Shown: positions 46,919-56,237 of the stretch, piece after piece
Position numbering within the stretch: position 1 is the first letter of the stretch
Layout of the letters: the number at the start of each line of letters is the position of its first letter
Origin: Rhodobacteraceae bacterium MED-G08
Lineage (GTDB): Bacteria > Pseudomonadota > Alphaproteobacteria > Rhodobacterales > Rhodobacteraceae
Length of the DNA stretch: 64,000 bases
Assembly: GCA_002457055.1 (NCBI GenBank)
Contig: NTKT01000002.1
Location: forward strand, 150,856 to 214,855
Reading direction: 5' to 3'
Position numbers and translations under genes: made by a program
Notes under the pieces: model-generated
Told to the model about the DNA's origin: nothing
Database searches by the model: none
What the model saw: the letters and a program-made list of their open reading frames with translations, nothing else

Positions 46919-47209
46919 ATGTCAAATGTAATTGACGATGCCGTCGCAGCATTAAAAGAAAAGATGTCGAATACATCTTTTGAAGGTTCAGCGAAATTCG
47001 AAATTGAAAGTGAGGGATCGATCGTAATTAGCGGAGGTAGCGTATACGCTTCTGACGATCCAGCAGATGTTACATTCACAGCTTCGGTAGAAATATTTGA
47101 AGAAATATTTAATGGTGAGCTTGAACCAACTGCTGCATTCATGACAGGAAAGTTAAAAATAGATGGGGATATGGGAACTGCAATGCGGTTGGCTAACGTC
47201 TTCAGCTAA
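46919..47209 (+). CDS. SCP2 sterol-binding-domain protein
   Basis: A 96-residue stand-alone SCP2 domain. The beta-sheet EGSAKFEIESEGSIVISGG, the SDDPADVTFTASVEIFEEI segment and the C-terminal FMTGKLKIDGDMGTAMRLANVF helix match the fold, which binds lipids in a hydrophobic tunnel. Probably a cytoplasmic lipid carrier. Its stop overlaps the next gene's ATG (TAATG), so it is co-translated with an alpha/beta hydrolase. The two may form one lipid-handling unit; that is inference. Confidence 0.85.
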   Translation: MSNVIDDAVAALKEKMSNTSFEGSAKFEIESEGSIVISGGSVYASDDPADVTFTASVEIFEEIFNGELEPTAAFMTGKLKIDGDMGTAMRLANVFS

Positions 47210-48156
47210 TGAACCAGAGCGCTCCATTCCTTAATGATGTATTCGAATGGCCCAAGGGCGCGATAACCAGCTATGAAACCACATCGGATGGAATAAAAAT
47301 CAGAACTGGTATATGGGTGGCCAGAAATCCAGCCGGAACGGTTTTTATATTTCCAGGCAGAGCAGACTATTTAGAAAAATATGGTGGTTTAGCTAATAAT
47401 TTACTTGATAGAAATCTAAATGTTGTAACAATAGATTGGCGCGGCCAAGGTCTTTCTGAAAGATTACTTCAGGACAGAAATATTGGTCACATAGAAGACT
47501 TTAAGTCCTACCAAAATGACGTCGCGGTAATGATAAATAATGCTAATACCGCCAAGCTTGCAAAACCTTGGATAATGTTCGCGCATTCTATGGGAGGCCT
47601 TATTGGTTTAAGATCACTTCACAACACCTCAATCTTTGAAAAAGCAGTGATTACATCACCCATGTGGGGTATTGCAATGCCTCCAATTTTGAAATCTGGA
47701 GCCCCCATTATTATGTCTTTGATTTCGTTACTTGGAAAAATGGAGACTTACGCTCCAACAACAAATTCCGAAACTAGAATTCTACACGAAGACTACGGAT
47801 CTAATAAACTAACAAATGATTTACAAAACTTTACTTTACTTGGACAGCAAGTGGAACAGTATCCAGATTTACAAATTGGAGGTCCAAGCACCGCTTGGGT
47901 AAGTGCGGCGCTGGATGAAATAGAATTTCAAATTGGAACCGGACCACCCAGAACCCCAGCACTTTGTTTTTTAGCAGAGGAAGAAGAAATTATCGATAGT
48001 TTAGCAGTAAGAACCTTTTGTGATAGATGGGATACCTGTGATTTGATTTCCATGCCGAAAGCAAAGCATGACCTGCTAATGGAACAAAATTCTATTTTAG
48101 CCAGGTTACTTTCCGAATTAGATAAATTCATCAAAAATAATTTACAAATTTTTTGA
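47209..48156 (+). CDS. Alpha/beta hydrolase, lysophospholipase-like
   Basis: A 315-residue serine hydrolase of the PldB/monoacylglycerol-lipase type. FIFPGRADYLEKYGG is the oxyanion region, DWRGQGLSERL is typical of the family, and the elbow is FAHSMGGLIGLR. The catalytic Asp and His lie near the end (LAEEEEIID and KAKHDLLME). No signal peptide. It is translationally coupled to the SCP2 protein. Confidence 0.85.
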   Translation: MNQSAPFLNDVFEWPKGAITSYETTSDGIKIRTGIWVARNPAGTVFIFPGRADYLEKYGGLANNLLDRNLNVVTIDWRGQGLSERLLQDRNIGHIEDFKSYQNDVAVMINNANTAKLAKPWIMFAHSMGGLIGLRSLHNTSIFEKAVITSPMWGIAMPPILKSGAPIIMSLISLLGKMETYAPTTNSETRILHEDYGSNKLTNDLQNFTLLGQQVEQYPDLQIGGPSTAWVSAALDEIEFQIGTGPPRTPALCFLAEEEEIIDSLAVRTFCDRWDTCDLISMPKAKHDLLMEQNSILARLLSELDKFIKNNLQIF

Positions 48157-48219
48157 GTACTCTTGCTGCCAACGCCATAGAACTCTAGTTATGACCAAAG
48201 CGCTTTGAAAAGGTAAACA

Positions 48220-50037
48220 ATGGTAGATTTTAAAAATATTTTCTTTGATAAAGAGTTGGCTAAAAATGGGAAACAAGTAGGCAATTTGCCAGAATGGAAT
48301 CTCAACGATTTATATACCCACACAGAGAGCCAAGAACTAAAAAACGATTTAGTCTGGCTTGAGAACGAATGTGAAATTTTCGCAAATGATTTCAAGGGAA
48401 AGCTTGTTAATCTTAGTGCAAAAGAATTCTTAGCCTGTGTTAAAAGAAATGAAAAAATTAGTAATGTTAGTGGACGACTTATTTCGTATGCTGGTCTGCG
48501 ATACTATCAATCAACCACCGATGGAGAACGCACTAAATTCTTATCTGATATTCAAGAAAAAATTACGATATACACTTCTTCATTAATTTTCTTCAATCTT
48601 GAGCTAAATAAACTACCTGATGGGCAGTTAGATTTGTTATATTCAAAGAGCGAAGAACTACGTCGCTATAAGCCAGTATTTGATAGGATTCGTGCACTCC
48701 AGCCCTATCAATTATCTGATGAGCTAGAAAAATTTCTACATGAACTGGGAATCGTTGGAGATGCTTGGGAAAAGCTTTTCGATGAAACCATCGCAGGCCT
48801 CGAGTTCTCTATCGGGGACGAGACACTCAACCTCGAAAGTACGCTAAATTTGCTTACTGACCATGACCGTTCAAGACGCGAAATGGGCGCCAACGAACTG
48901 TCTAGGGTTTTTTCTAAAAATATTAAAATTTTTGCACGTATTCACAATACACAAGCAAAAGAAAAAGAAATTATTGACCATTGGCGTGGCATGCCCTCTC
49001 CTCAATTTGGACGTCATTTGTCAAATCATGTTGAGCCTGAGGTAGTCGAAGCTTTGAGAAATGCAGTTGTGGCTTCTTATCCCAAATTAAGTCATAGATA
49101 CTACGAATTGAAGCGTGAATGGATGGGCTTAGAGTATCTGGAGATATGGGATAGAAATGCTCCGCTGCCAATGGAGTCAAATCAAACCATAACATGGACA
49201 GAAGCCACAAAATTGGTATTAGATGCTTATTCTGGTTTTGACTCTCGGATGGCGGAATTAGCTGAACCATTTTTCTCAAAAGGCTGGATCGACGCGGCTG
49301 TTAAACCAGGAAAAGCACCTGGTGCCTTTGCCCATCCAACAGTTACCAATGTGCATCCCTACATTATGCTAAATTATCTTGGAAAACCTCGTGATGTCAT
49401 GACATTAGCACATGAATTGGGGCATGGCGTTCACCAACTACTTGCATCTAAACAAGGAGAAATGCTTTCTTCAACACCTTTGACTCTCGCCGAAACAGCT
49501 TCTGTTTTCGGTGAAATGTTAACTTTTCGTAAGATGTTAGATGCAGCTGAAGATCTGCAATCTCGCAAAATTTTAATGGCTAACAAGGTTGAGGATATGA
49601 TCAATACCGTCGTTAGACAGATCGCTTTTTATGACTTTGAATGCAAACTTCACGATGCGCGTAAATCAGGAGAATTAACGCCAGAGGATATAAATACTCT
49701 ATGGATGTCTGTACAGGCTGAAAGCCTCGGGCCAGCTTTTAAATTTATGGCAGGTTATGAAACATTCTGGGCATATATTCCACATTTCGTTCACTCTCCA
49801 TTTTATGTTTATGCCTATGCTTTTGGTGACGGCCTGGTTAATGCTCTATATGCAGAATATGAGGAGAAACCTACTGGATTTTCATCAAAGTATTTTGAGA
49901 TGCTCGAGGCAGGTGGTTCAAAACATCACTCGGACTTGTTAGCTCCGTTCGGGCTGAATGCTTCAGATGCTAAATTTTGGAGTAAAGGCTTGTCAGTGAT
50001 ATCATCGATGATAGACGAATTAGAAAAAATGAAATAA
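48220..50037 (+). CDS. pepF: Oligoendopeptidase F family (M3)
   Basis: Zinc metallopeptidase of 605 residues that cleaves oligopeptides of moderate length in the cytoplasm. The zinc motif HELGHGVHQ (His398, Glu399, His402) is followed by LAETASVFGEML, which supplies the third ligand Glu. The oligopeptidase N-terminal helical lobe is also recognisable (about 115-190). AAGG lies just upstream of ATG 48220. The gene stands on its own, about 60 bases after the hydrolase gene. Confidence 0.93.
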   Translation: MVDFKNIFFDKELAKNGKQVGNLPEWNLNDLYTHTESQELKNDLVWLENECEIFANDFKGKLVNLSAKEFLACVKRNEKISNVSGRLISYAGLRYYQSTTDGERTKFLSDIQEKITIYTSSLIFFNLELNKLPDGQLDLLYSKSEELRRYKPVFDRIRALQPYQLSDELEKFLHELGIVGDAWEKLFDETIAGLEFSIGDETLNLESTLNLLTDHDRSRREMGANELSRVFSKNIKIFARIHNTQAKEKEIIDHWRGMPSPQFGRHLSNHVEPEVVEALRNAVVASYPKLSHRYYELKREWMGLEYLEIWDRNAPLPMESNQTITWTEATKLVLDAYSGFDSRMAELAEPFFSKGWIDAAVKPGKAPGAFAHPTVTNVHPYIMLNYLGKPRDVMTLAHELGHGVHQLLASKQGEMLSSTPLTLAETASVFGEMLTFRKMLDAAEDLQSRKILMANKVEDMINTVVRQIAFYDFECKLHDARKSGELTPEDINTLWMSVQAESLGPAFKFMAGYETFWAYIPHFVHSPFYVYAYAFGDGLVNALYAEYEEKPTGFSSKYFEMLEAGGSKHHSDLLAPFGLNASDAKFWSKGLSVISSMIDELEKMK

Positions 50038-50123
50038 TTTCTCCAAAATAGACTTCTGTAATCAAAAGTTTATTTAACTTGTAATCACTTAACGCTGAAC
50101 TAATTCTCGTGAATGAGAGGTTT

Positions 50124-50672
50124 ATGATGAAAATACTTTTACTTGTTTTTTCAATAGTTATTGGAGCAACTACGATGTCTAATGCTAGTCAATTTGTGTT
50201 TAAAAGCGCTGACGGCGGAGTAATAAACTTAGAAGATTTTAGGGGCAAACCAGTACTGGTTGTAAATACTGCAAGCCGATGCGGATTTACGGGTCAGTTA
50301 GAGACGCTTCAAAAACTCTCGGATACATATCGGGAGGAAGGCTTGACGGTGTTGGCTGTTCCGTCAAATGATTTCAATCAAGAATTGGCAACGATAGAGG
50401 CGGTTAAAGAATTTTGTTCAGTTAATTACAGTTTAACTTTGCCAATGACTGAGATTACCTCTGTCAGAGGCAAGAATGCCCATCCCTTTTTCAAATGGGT
50501 AAAAGAGACAACTGGATTCTCACCGAAATGGAATTTCAACAAAATTTTGATTGATCCATCAGGCAAAGTGGTTCAGACTTTTGGTTCGTTAACAAGGCCT
50601 ATGTCTGGAGCTATAACTCGTGAGATCGAAAAATATTTACAACTGGGATTAAGCGTTCAAGTATCTGGATAG
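50124..50672 (+). CDS. Glutathione peroxidase-family protein, exported
   Basis: Thioredoxin-fold peroxidase. The catalytic Cys (Sec in animals) is in VNTASRCGFTGQ, and the Trp-Asn pair is in KWNFNKILID. The N terminus (MMKILLLVFSIVIGATTMSNA) is a signal peptide with likely cleavage after NA, so it is probably periplasmic. I start at ATG 50124, which with the next ATG sits behind GAGAGG; a GTG at 50109 is less likely. The electron donor may be thioredoxin rather than glutathione. Length about 182 residues. Confidence 0.88.
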   Translation: MMKILLLVFSIVIGATTMSNASQFVFKSADGGVINLEDFRGKPVLVVNTASRCGFTGQLETLQKLSDTYREEGLTVLAVPSNDFNQELATIEAVKEFCSVNYSLTLPMTEITSVRGKNAHPFFKWVKETTGFSPKWNFNKILIDPSGKVVQTFGSLTRPMSGAITREIEKYLQLGLSVQVSG

Positions 50673-50694
50673 CAACTCAACAGAAACGATATAG

Positions 50695-51660
50695 CTAGCT
50701 CCTTTTTGTCCAATCTACGATTTCATCTACGAAATAATCATTCATGGATGGTGACATTATATCTCCACATATTACGTGTGAGTTGGGGTCATCGTATTGC
50801 CCCACTTCTACTAATAATTGCGACTTTCTACCACCCCAAGCATCAAAAACTGTTTCTATCAACCAGGGCTTAACGACTTTATCTTTTTTTGAATAAAGAA
50901 AAAGTGCAGGCCATTTAGCCTCGGAGAAATCAAGCTTAGCAATTTTATTTGTCATTTTTGCCATTTTTATAACAGACTGCGTAGAGTATCGCGTAGTCCA
51001 ATAATAACTATGAAGCTCCCCTCTCGGTTTAAAAGTCCTCTCACTGCCGAATAGTAATGGCATCCAGACTTGAGAAAATGGCCATGTTAAGATCCCCGAC
51101 ATTTTTTTATTGAGACCAAAATTTGGCGAGATAAAAACCAACTTATCCCCGAGTTTAAAGCCAGGCTTTGATAACGCCAAAGCTGAAACAAGAGTTCCGC
51201 CAGTAGAAGTGCTAACTACAACAATATTTTCTCCAATTTGGTGACCGATTGCGATAGCCTCTGCCGTATCGTTTAACCAGTCTTGAATTTGTGCTTTCGA
51301 CATTTCCTTACTGTCGCACCCATGACCAGTCAACCGAGAAAAATATAGATTTGCATTCAATTTATTTGCAATTTTTTCAGGTACTGGCCTTACTTCCTGA
51401 GGACTCGCAGAGTATCCGTGAATGTAAACGATTGCTATCTCCGTCTTTTCACCTGGACTTGAAAACCAAAAAATTCTTTTTTTTAAATCTTTTTTTAAGT
51501 TTGGAATACTATCTTCTGATCTAACGAGGTACTCATCTAAATTTTCGCCACGGAGATAAAACTTTTTCGAAGCCTCCACTGGCACTTTTTGCTTTAAAAA
51601 TAGTAGATAATAGATAATTAAAAAAAAGACGGTGCTTGAAATAATAAGTGCTATGATCAA
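50695..51660 (-). CDS. Membrane-anchored alpha/beta hydrolase
   Basis: A 321-residue hydrolase with an N-terminal hydrophobic helix (about residues 2-22), so probably membrane-anchored. VYIHGYSASPQEVRPV is the oxyanion region, and the elbow reads VVVSTSTGGTL, with Ser in place of the usual first Gly. The C-terminal Asp and His are in YSKKDKVVKPW and NSHVICGD. The start is TTG 51660, overlapping the stop of the upstream hydrolase gene (TTGA), which implies coupling. Substrate unknown. Confidence 0.8.
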   Translation of the reverse strand: MIIALIISSTVFFLIIYYLLFLKQKVPVEASKKFYLRGENLDEYLVRSEDSIPNLKKDLKKRIFWFSSPGEKTEIAIVYIHGYSASPQEVRPVPEKIANKLNANLYFSRLTGHGCDSKEMSKAQIQDWLNDTAEAIAIGHQIGENIVVVSTSTGGTLVSALALSKPGFKLGDKLVFISPNFGLNKKMSGILTWPFSQVWMPLLFGSERTFKPRGELHSYYWTTRYSTQSVIKMAKMTNKIAKLDFSEAKWPALFLYSKKDKVVKPWLIETVFDAWGGRKSQLLVEVGQYDDPNSHVICGDIMSPSMNDYFVDEIVDWTKRS

Positions 51661-52409
51661 GATGTCCCCGCTTCTAGTATTAGCTCATAGATAGTTTGCT
51701 CTAAAAGTTTCAAGCAAGTAGGAGACGAAAACGAATGGTCTGCGGCGGCAACTAATGTAAGGCGCATATTCTCACAATTTATGTGATCGAGTAATTTCGT
51801 AGCAGTTTGAATTTCCACAGAATTATCGTCTGTTCCCTGTAACATTCTAATAGGGCATTGTACGGCTAGGGGTCGTTTGAAAATAAGATGATTTCTACCA
51901 TCTTCAATTAATTTAAGTGTTATTCGGTACGGTTCATCGTAATCAGATGGTAAAAGTATTCTGCCCGAACTCAATAACTCAGACTTTTGCATATCGCTAA
52001 AATTTGACCAAAAATAATCTTCAGTAAAATCTGGTGCAGCTGCAATGGTAACAAGGCCAGCTATTCGATCACGTATTTTTTGATATATTAAAAATGATAT
52101 CCAACCGCCCATAGACGATCCTATTAAAATAATTGGACCCTTTGTTTTTTCAGTAATCATTTCATACGCGTCTTGCACCCAGTCACTGATTGTACAGTTC
52201 TGAAAGGACCCTGAACTTTGCCCATGACCGGAATAATCAAATCTTAAAAAACCATAATGATTTCTTTCCGCCCACTCTTCTAAATAAGTAGCTTTAGATC
52301 CCATCATATCCGACATAAAACCTCCTAAAAATACTAGTGTAAAATCACCTCCTGCTTTCGCAGAATATGCAAGATTTTTACTTTTTTTTGTCAGAAATTT
52401 TATAGTCAT
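51657..52409 (-). CDS. Alpha/beta hydrolase, ABHD10-like
   Basis: A cytoplasmic hydrolase of about 250 residues. VFLGGFMSDMMGSKATYLEEWA is the family's N-terminal signature, followed by RFDYSGHGQSSG, and the elbow is LIGSSMGGWISF. The catalytic His is in AADHSFSS. ABHD10-like enzymes are thioesterases/esterases in eukaryotes; a bacterial role is unclear. I use ATG 52409 (MTIKFLTKK); TTG 52421, four codons earlier, is possible and sits close to AAAGGGG. It overlaps the next hydrolase by 4 bases. Confidence 0.83.
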   Translation of the reverse strand: MTIKFLTKKSKNLAYSAKAGGDFTLVFLGGFMSDMMGSKATYLEEWAERNHYGFLRFDYSGHGQSSGSFQNCTISDWVQDAYEMITEKTKGPIILIGSSMGGWISFLIYQKIRDRIAGLVTIAAAPDFTEDYFWSNFSDMQKSELLSSGRILLPSDYDEPYRITLKLIEDGRNHLIFKRPLAVQCPIRMLQGTDDNSVEIQTATKLLDHINCENMRLTLVAAADHSFSSPTCLKLLEQTIYELILEAGTS

Positions 52410-52571
52410 AGTCAGCTTCAACCCCTTTATTTTGTCTCATAGTCTTACAAGTGATTACAAGCCAAATATTAAAAAAAATACAAAGCTTTCTTGACCTACA
52501 TTCAGCAACGCGGCATTAGTAAGCATATACGCAACCGGGCGTTTCGTAGGCGCCAAAAAGACGAGAAGTAC

Positions 52572-54524
52572 ATGGAAAAAATTATTATAACGTTCCCTGA
52601 TGGCAGTAAACGTGAATACGACGCTGGAATTACTGCTGAAAAAGTAGCCCAAACAATCTCAATATCTTTATCTAAAAAGGCGATAAGCGCTGACTTAGAT
52701 GGTGCTCATTGGGACCTTCATTGGCCAATATATAAAGACGCTGAGCTTTCGATTAATACTCTGAAAAATAAAGAACGAGCAATTGAGCTGGTTCGCCATG
52801 ACCTTGCCCACATAATGGCCCGAGCGGTGCAAGAAATCTGGCCTAAGGTAAAGGTGACAATCGGTCCAGTTATAAATCATGGTTGGTATTATGATTTTGA
52901 CCACGAAGAACCATTTACCCCTGAAGATTTGGGGAAAATTGAAAAGAAAATGCGTGAGATCATAAACTTGCGAGACGTTGTCCGCACTGAATTATGGGAC
53001 AGAAGAAAGGCAGTCGAATATTATACAGCGAAAAAAGAGCCATATAAAATAGAGCTAATCGACGCCATACCTGAGAATGATAATATTAGAATGTACTGGC
53101 ACGGGAACTGGCAGGACCTCTGTAGAGGGCCGCACTTGCAGAACACAGCACAGGTACCAGCTGATGCTTTCAAATTAATGTCGGTTGCAGGTGCCTATTG
53201 GCGCGGTGATAGCAACCGTCAAATGCTACAAAGGATTTATGGAGTTGCTTTTCTCAATAAGGAAAATCTCCGTGAACATTTGAACATGCTTGAAGAGGCC
53301 GCAAAGCGGGACCATCGAAAACTAGGTAAGGAAATGGATCTTTTCCATATGCAAGAAGAAGCACCTGGGCAAATTTTTTGGCATCCAAATGGCTGGAAAA
53401 TCTACACACTACTTCAAGATTACATGCGACGCCAACAAGAGGTAGGTGGGTACGTAGAGGTTAACACCCCTCAAGTAGTTGACAGAAAACTATGGGAAGA
53501 ATCCGGACATTGGGACAAATATCAAGAGCATATGTTTATCGTGGAAGTAGACGAGGAACATGCCCGTGAAAAATCAATAAATGCATTAAAACCAATGAAT
53601 TGCCCGTGCCACGTTCAAGTTTACAATCAAGGTATAAAGTCTTACCGGGATTTACCTTTAAGAATGGCTGAATTTGGGTCATGCAATAGGTATGAACCTT
53701 CTGGCGCACTGCATGGTATAATGCGTGTAAGAGGTTTCACGCAAGATGATGCGCATATTTTTTGCCAAGAAGATCAGATTGAAAGTGAAACGAAAAAATT
53801 TATAAATTTTCTTTCAGGCGTATATAAAGATTTAGGTTTTCCCAAATTTGAAGTGAAGTTCTCTGACAGACCAAAAAACCGGGCAGGAAACGACGATGTA
53901 TGGGATAAAGCTGAAGGTGCTTTAAAAGCTGCAACAACTTCTGCCGGATTTGATTTTGAATTGAATCCAGGTGAAGGAGCGTTTTACGGTCCAAAACTAG
54001 AATTTGTTCTTACCGATGCAATCGGTCGCGACTGGCAATGTGGAACGCTGCAGGTTGACTTCGTTTTACCAGAACGTTTGGACGCAAATTTTATCGGTGA
54101 AGATGGTCAAAAACATAGACCAGTAATGCTTCATCGTGCAGTGTTAGGTTCTTTTGAAAGGTTTATAGGGATCTTGATTGAAAACTTTGCCGGTAGACTA
54201 CCGTTCTGGCTAGCCCCAAGACAGGTGGTTGTAGCGTCCATAGTCACTGATGCAAACGAATACTGTACTGAAATAGTCGATGCATTAAAAACAGTTGGCA
54301 TTAGAGCAGAAAGTGATCTCAGAAACGAAAAGATTAGCTACAAAGTGCGAGAGCATTCTGTAGCAAAAGTTCCAACCATTTTGGCTATTGGAAATAGGGA
54401 GGTTGAAGAAAGAACAATAACTGTGCGCACATTAGGTGAAAAGCAAACAAAAACAATCAGTTTTGAGCAAGTTATTCTAGAATTGCAAAAAGAGGGTGTC
54501 CCTCCAGATATGAGACAAGACTAA
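52572..54524 (+). CDS. thrS: Threonine--tRNA ligase
   Basis: Class II synthetase of 650 residues. The N-terminal TGS domain (from [19 protein letters not shown]), the editing domain with [11 protein letters not shown] and YWRGD, and the catalytic core follow. Zinc ligands are the Cys in PMNCPCHV, a His in [12 protein letters not shown] and a His in MLHRAVLGS. The anticodon-binding domain closes it. I start at ATG 52572; the 27 upstream codons in frame are basic and unlike ThrS. No leader regulatory element was recognised. Confidence 0.97.
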   Translation: MEKIIITFPDGSKREYDAGITAEKVAQTISISLSKKAISADLDGAHWDLHWPIYKDAELSINTLKNKERAIELVRHDLAHIMARAVQEIWPKVKVTIGPVINHGWYYDFDHEEPFTPEDLGKIEKKMREIINLRDVVRTELWDRRKAVEYYTAKKEPYKIELIDAIPENDNIRMYWHGNWQDLCRGPHLQNTAQVPADAFKLMSVAGAYWRGDSNRQMLQRIYGVAFLNKENLREHLNMLEEAAKRDHRKLGKEMDLFHMQEEAPGQIFWHPNGWKIYTLLQDYMRRQQEVGGYVEVNTPQVVDRKLWEESGHWDKYQEHMFIVEVDEEHAREKSINALKPMNCPCHVQVYNQGIKSYRDLPLRMAEFGSCNRYEPSGALHGIMRVRGFTQDDAHIFCQEDQIESETKKFINFLSGVYKDLGFPKFEVKFSDRPKNRAGNDDVWDKAEGALKAATTSAGFDFELNPGEGAFYGPKLEFVLTDAIGRDWQCGTLQVDFVLPERLDANFIGEDGQKHRPVMLHRAVLGSFERFIGILIENFAGRLPFWLAPRQVVVASIVTDANEYCTEIVDALKTVGIRAESDLRNEKISYKVREHSVAKVPTILAIGNREVEERTITVRTLGEKQTKTISFEQVILELQKEGVPPDMRQD

Positions 54525-54554
54525 TTTATCGGTGTTTACGCTATAGACTTAGCT

Positions 54555-54875
54555 TTATACCGACTGAAACTTTTCAATAATCTGCGTAGTCCACCCAACG
54601 CTATAATTACCATTTTGATCTTTAATTATAGGACGTTTTATTAAGGTAGGATAAGCTTGAAGCAATTCTATCAAAGGGAGCTGCCTATCGATTTCAGGCA
54701 AAGAGCGCCAAGTAGTGGATTTCTTGTTAACTATTTTATCACCACAAGTGTCAATTAACTTTTTTATCGCCTTCACAGAAAAAGGCACTTGGCGAATGTC
54801 AATAAACTCGGCATTTTGCAAAACTTTCCGAGCAGCTCTGCATTTATCACAGTTTTTTAAACCATATATCAGCAT
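54555..54875 (-). CDS. ArsC/YffB-family thioredoxin-like protein
   Basis: A 106-residue protein with the ArsC/Spx fold. The N-terminal LIYGLKNCDKCRAARKVL has a CxxC pair, and the later RPIIKDQNGNYSVGW segment is typical of YffB-like proteins. It lacks the full arsenate-reductase context (no arsR or arsB nearby), so arsenate reduction is not supported. It converges on thrS with about 30 bases between stops. Confidence 0.8.
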   Translation of the reverse strand: MLIYGLKNCDKCRAARKVLQNAEFIDIRQVPFSVKAIKKLIDTCGDKIVNKKSTTWRSLPEIDRQLPLIELLQAYPTLIKRPIIKDQNGNYSVGWTTQIIEKFQSV

Positions 54876-55023
54876 CTTAGTACCTTATTAAAAAATTTAA
54901 CTGGCTAAATGGAAATTTAGCACTAACGTCCTCTTATCGAAACTGCTTCACAGGTTTTCAGTAACTAAACGTTTTAGATGCTATTTTCGATACAGAGTAA
55001 ATGAATATTATAAGGATCAAAAT

Positions 55024-55230
55024 ATGCCACAAGGAAAAGTAAAGTGGTTTAATACGACTAAGGGATTTGGCTTTATTGAACCAAGTGACGGTGGAAATGA
55101 CGTTTTTGTGCATATATCCGCAGTCCAAAAATCTGGTTTAAAAGGCTTGGCCGAAGATCAACTAGTAAATTTTGAGCTTGTTGAGGGCCGAGATGGGCGA
55201 CAAATGGCTGACGAACTCAGTCTTGCTTGA
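55024..55230 (+). CDS. cspA: Cold-shock-domain protein
   Basis: A 68-residue nucleic-acid chaperone. [30 protein letters not shown] carries both RNP motifs (KGFGFI and DVFVHIS). AAGGATCAAAAT precedes ATG 55024. About 150 bases of leader precede it, and such leaders often change fold with temperature, but I see no defined element. Its last 14 bases overlap the end of metR on the other strand. Confidence 0.95.
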   Translation: MPQGKVKWFNTTKGFGFIEPSDGGNDVFVHISAVQKSGLKGLAEDQLVNFELVEGRDGRQMADELSLA

Positions 55231-56125
55231 CCACTTTCGGGATTTTAACTCTACCACTTGCTAATTTGATCAAATCTTCTACAAATGGTTTCTTCAAATC
55301 GCTACCACGGGTTGCGGCATACAGCTTACGTGTAACCCCTGTTGAAGTTAATTTCCTTTGAACAAGATCATGATTTAGATTTCCATCATTTAACACCCAA
55401 TTCGGAAGCACAGATACCCCTCGGTTGGATGCTACTAGTAAAAGTATTATTGCTGTAAGCTCAACATGTCTTACAGCTTTCGGTTCTACCTTCGCTGGGA
55501 TAAGAATTTGACTGAAAATGTCTAACCTTTTTCGTTCAACCGGATAAGTGATAAGCGTTTCATCTACAAAATCCTTCGCTTCAATAAAATCATTTTTCGC
55601 CAACCTATGTTTAGGGGAACAAACGAACATCGGTGAATAATCGAATAGAGGCACATAACTTATCCCCGAAATTATTTCAGGATCAGATGAAACTACTAAG
55701 TCAACTTCCTCTTTTTCCAGAGCCGGTAACGCGCCAAATGCTAGACCTGGCTTGATATCAACATCGATATCTGGCCATAATTTTCTGAAATTTCCTAGTA
55801 CAGGAAATAGCCATTCGAAACATGCATGACATTCGATGGCGATATGTAATCTTCCAGCAGTTCCATTTTTAATCTCATCAAATTCATTCTGAATTGAAAT
55901 AACTTCCGGAAGTATACTTTCTGCTAATTTTAGCAGTTTTTGTCCAGCCGCCGACAACTTTAGTGGCTTAGAGTTTTTGATAAACAGAGGTACCCCCGCA
56001 TTCTCCTCTAACAACTTTATCTGATGACTTAATGCAGACTGAGTCAAATTCAGGATCTCGGATGCGTTTGCTACTCCACCATAATCATGGATGGCCCTAA
56101 TAGTTCGCAGATGACGCAACTCCAA
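55217..56125 (-). CDS. metR: LysR-family regulator, MetR type
   Basis: The N-terminal winged helix is [39 protein letters not shown]. The effector domain contains [24 protein letters not shown] and [10 protein letters not shown], which align with E. coli MetR; there homocysteine is the co-effector and methionine genes are targets. I start at TTG 56125 (MELRHLRTI), with GAAG 6 bases upstream. A TTG at 56137 is the alternative. Targets here are inference, since the metY/Z-type gene lies 14 kb away. Last gene before the galactose operon. Confidence 0.87.
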   Translation of the reverse strand: MELRHLRTIRAIHDYGGVANASEILNLTQSALSHQIKLLEENAGVPLFIKNSKPLKLSAAGQKLLKLAESILPEVISIQNEFDEIKNGTAGRLHIAIECHACFEWLFPVLGNFRKLWPDIDVDIKPGLAFGALPALEKEEVDLVVSSDPEIISGISYVPLFDYSPMFVCSPKHRLAKNDFIEAKDFVDETLITYPVERKRLDIFSQILIPAKVEPKAVRHVELTAIILLLVASNRGVSVLPNWVLNDGNLNHDLVQRKLTSTGVTRKLYAATRGSDLKKPFVEDLIKLASGRVKIPKVVKQD

Positions 56126-56237
56126 ATAAATCTTCAAATTATTTATCTTTCAGTAATCTAAATCATATTCTAAATTTTCACTGTATTTAAATAACAAGTG
56201 AAAAAATGGTTTTATATCAAATTTCCCTGAAGACACA

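Noticed and set aside
46897..47142. Leftward frame antisense to the SCP2 gene
   Set aside because: It mirrors the coding strand of a recognisable SCP2 domain and has no ribosome site.
52491..52571. N-terminal extension of ThrS
   Set aside because: The 27 codons are basic and unlike ThrS; ATG 52572 gives the normal TGS-domain start.
54555..54875. Arsenate reductase
   Set aside because: The protein fits the ArsC/YffB fold, but there is no arsenic operon and the arsenate-specific context is missing.
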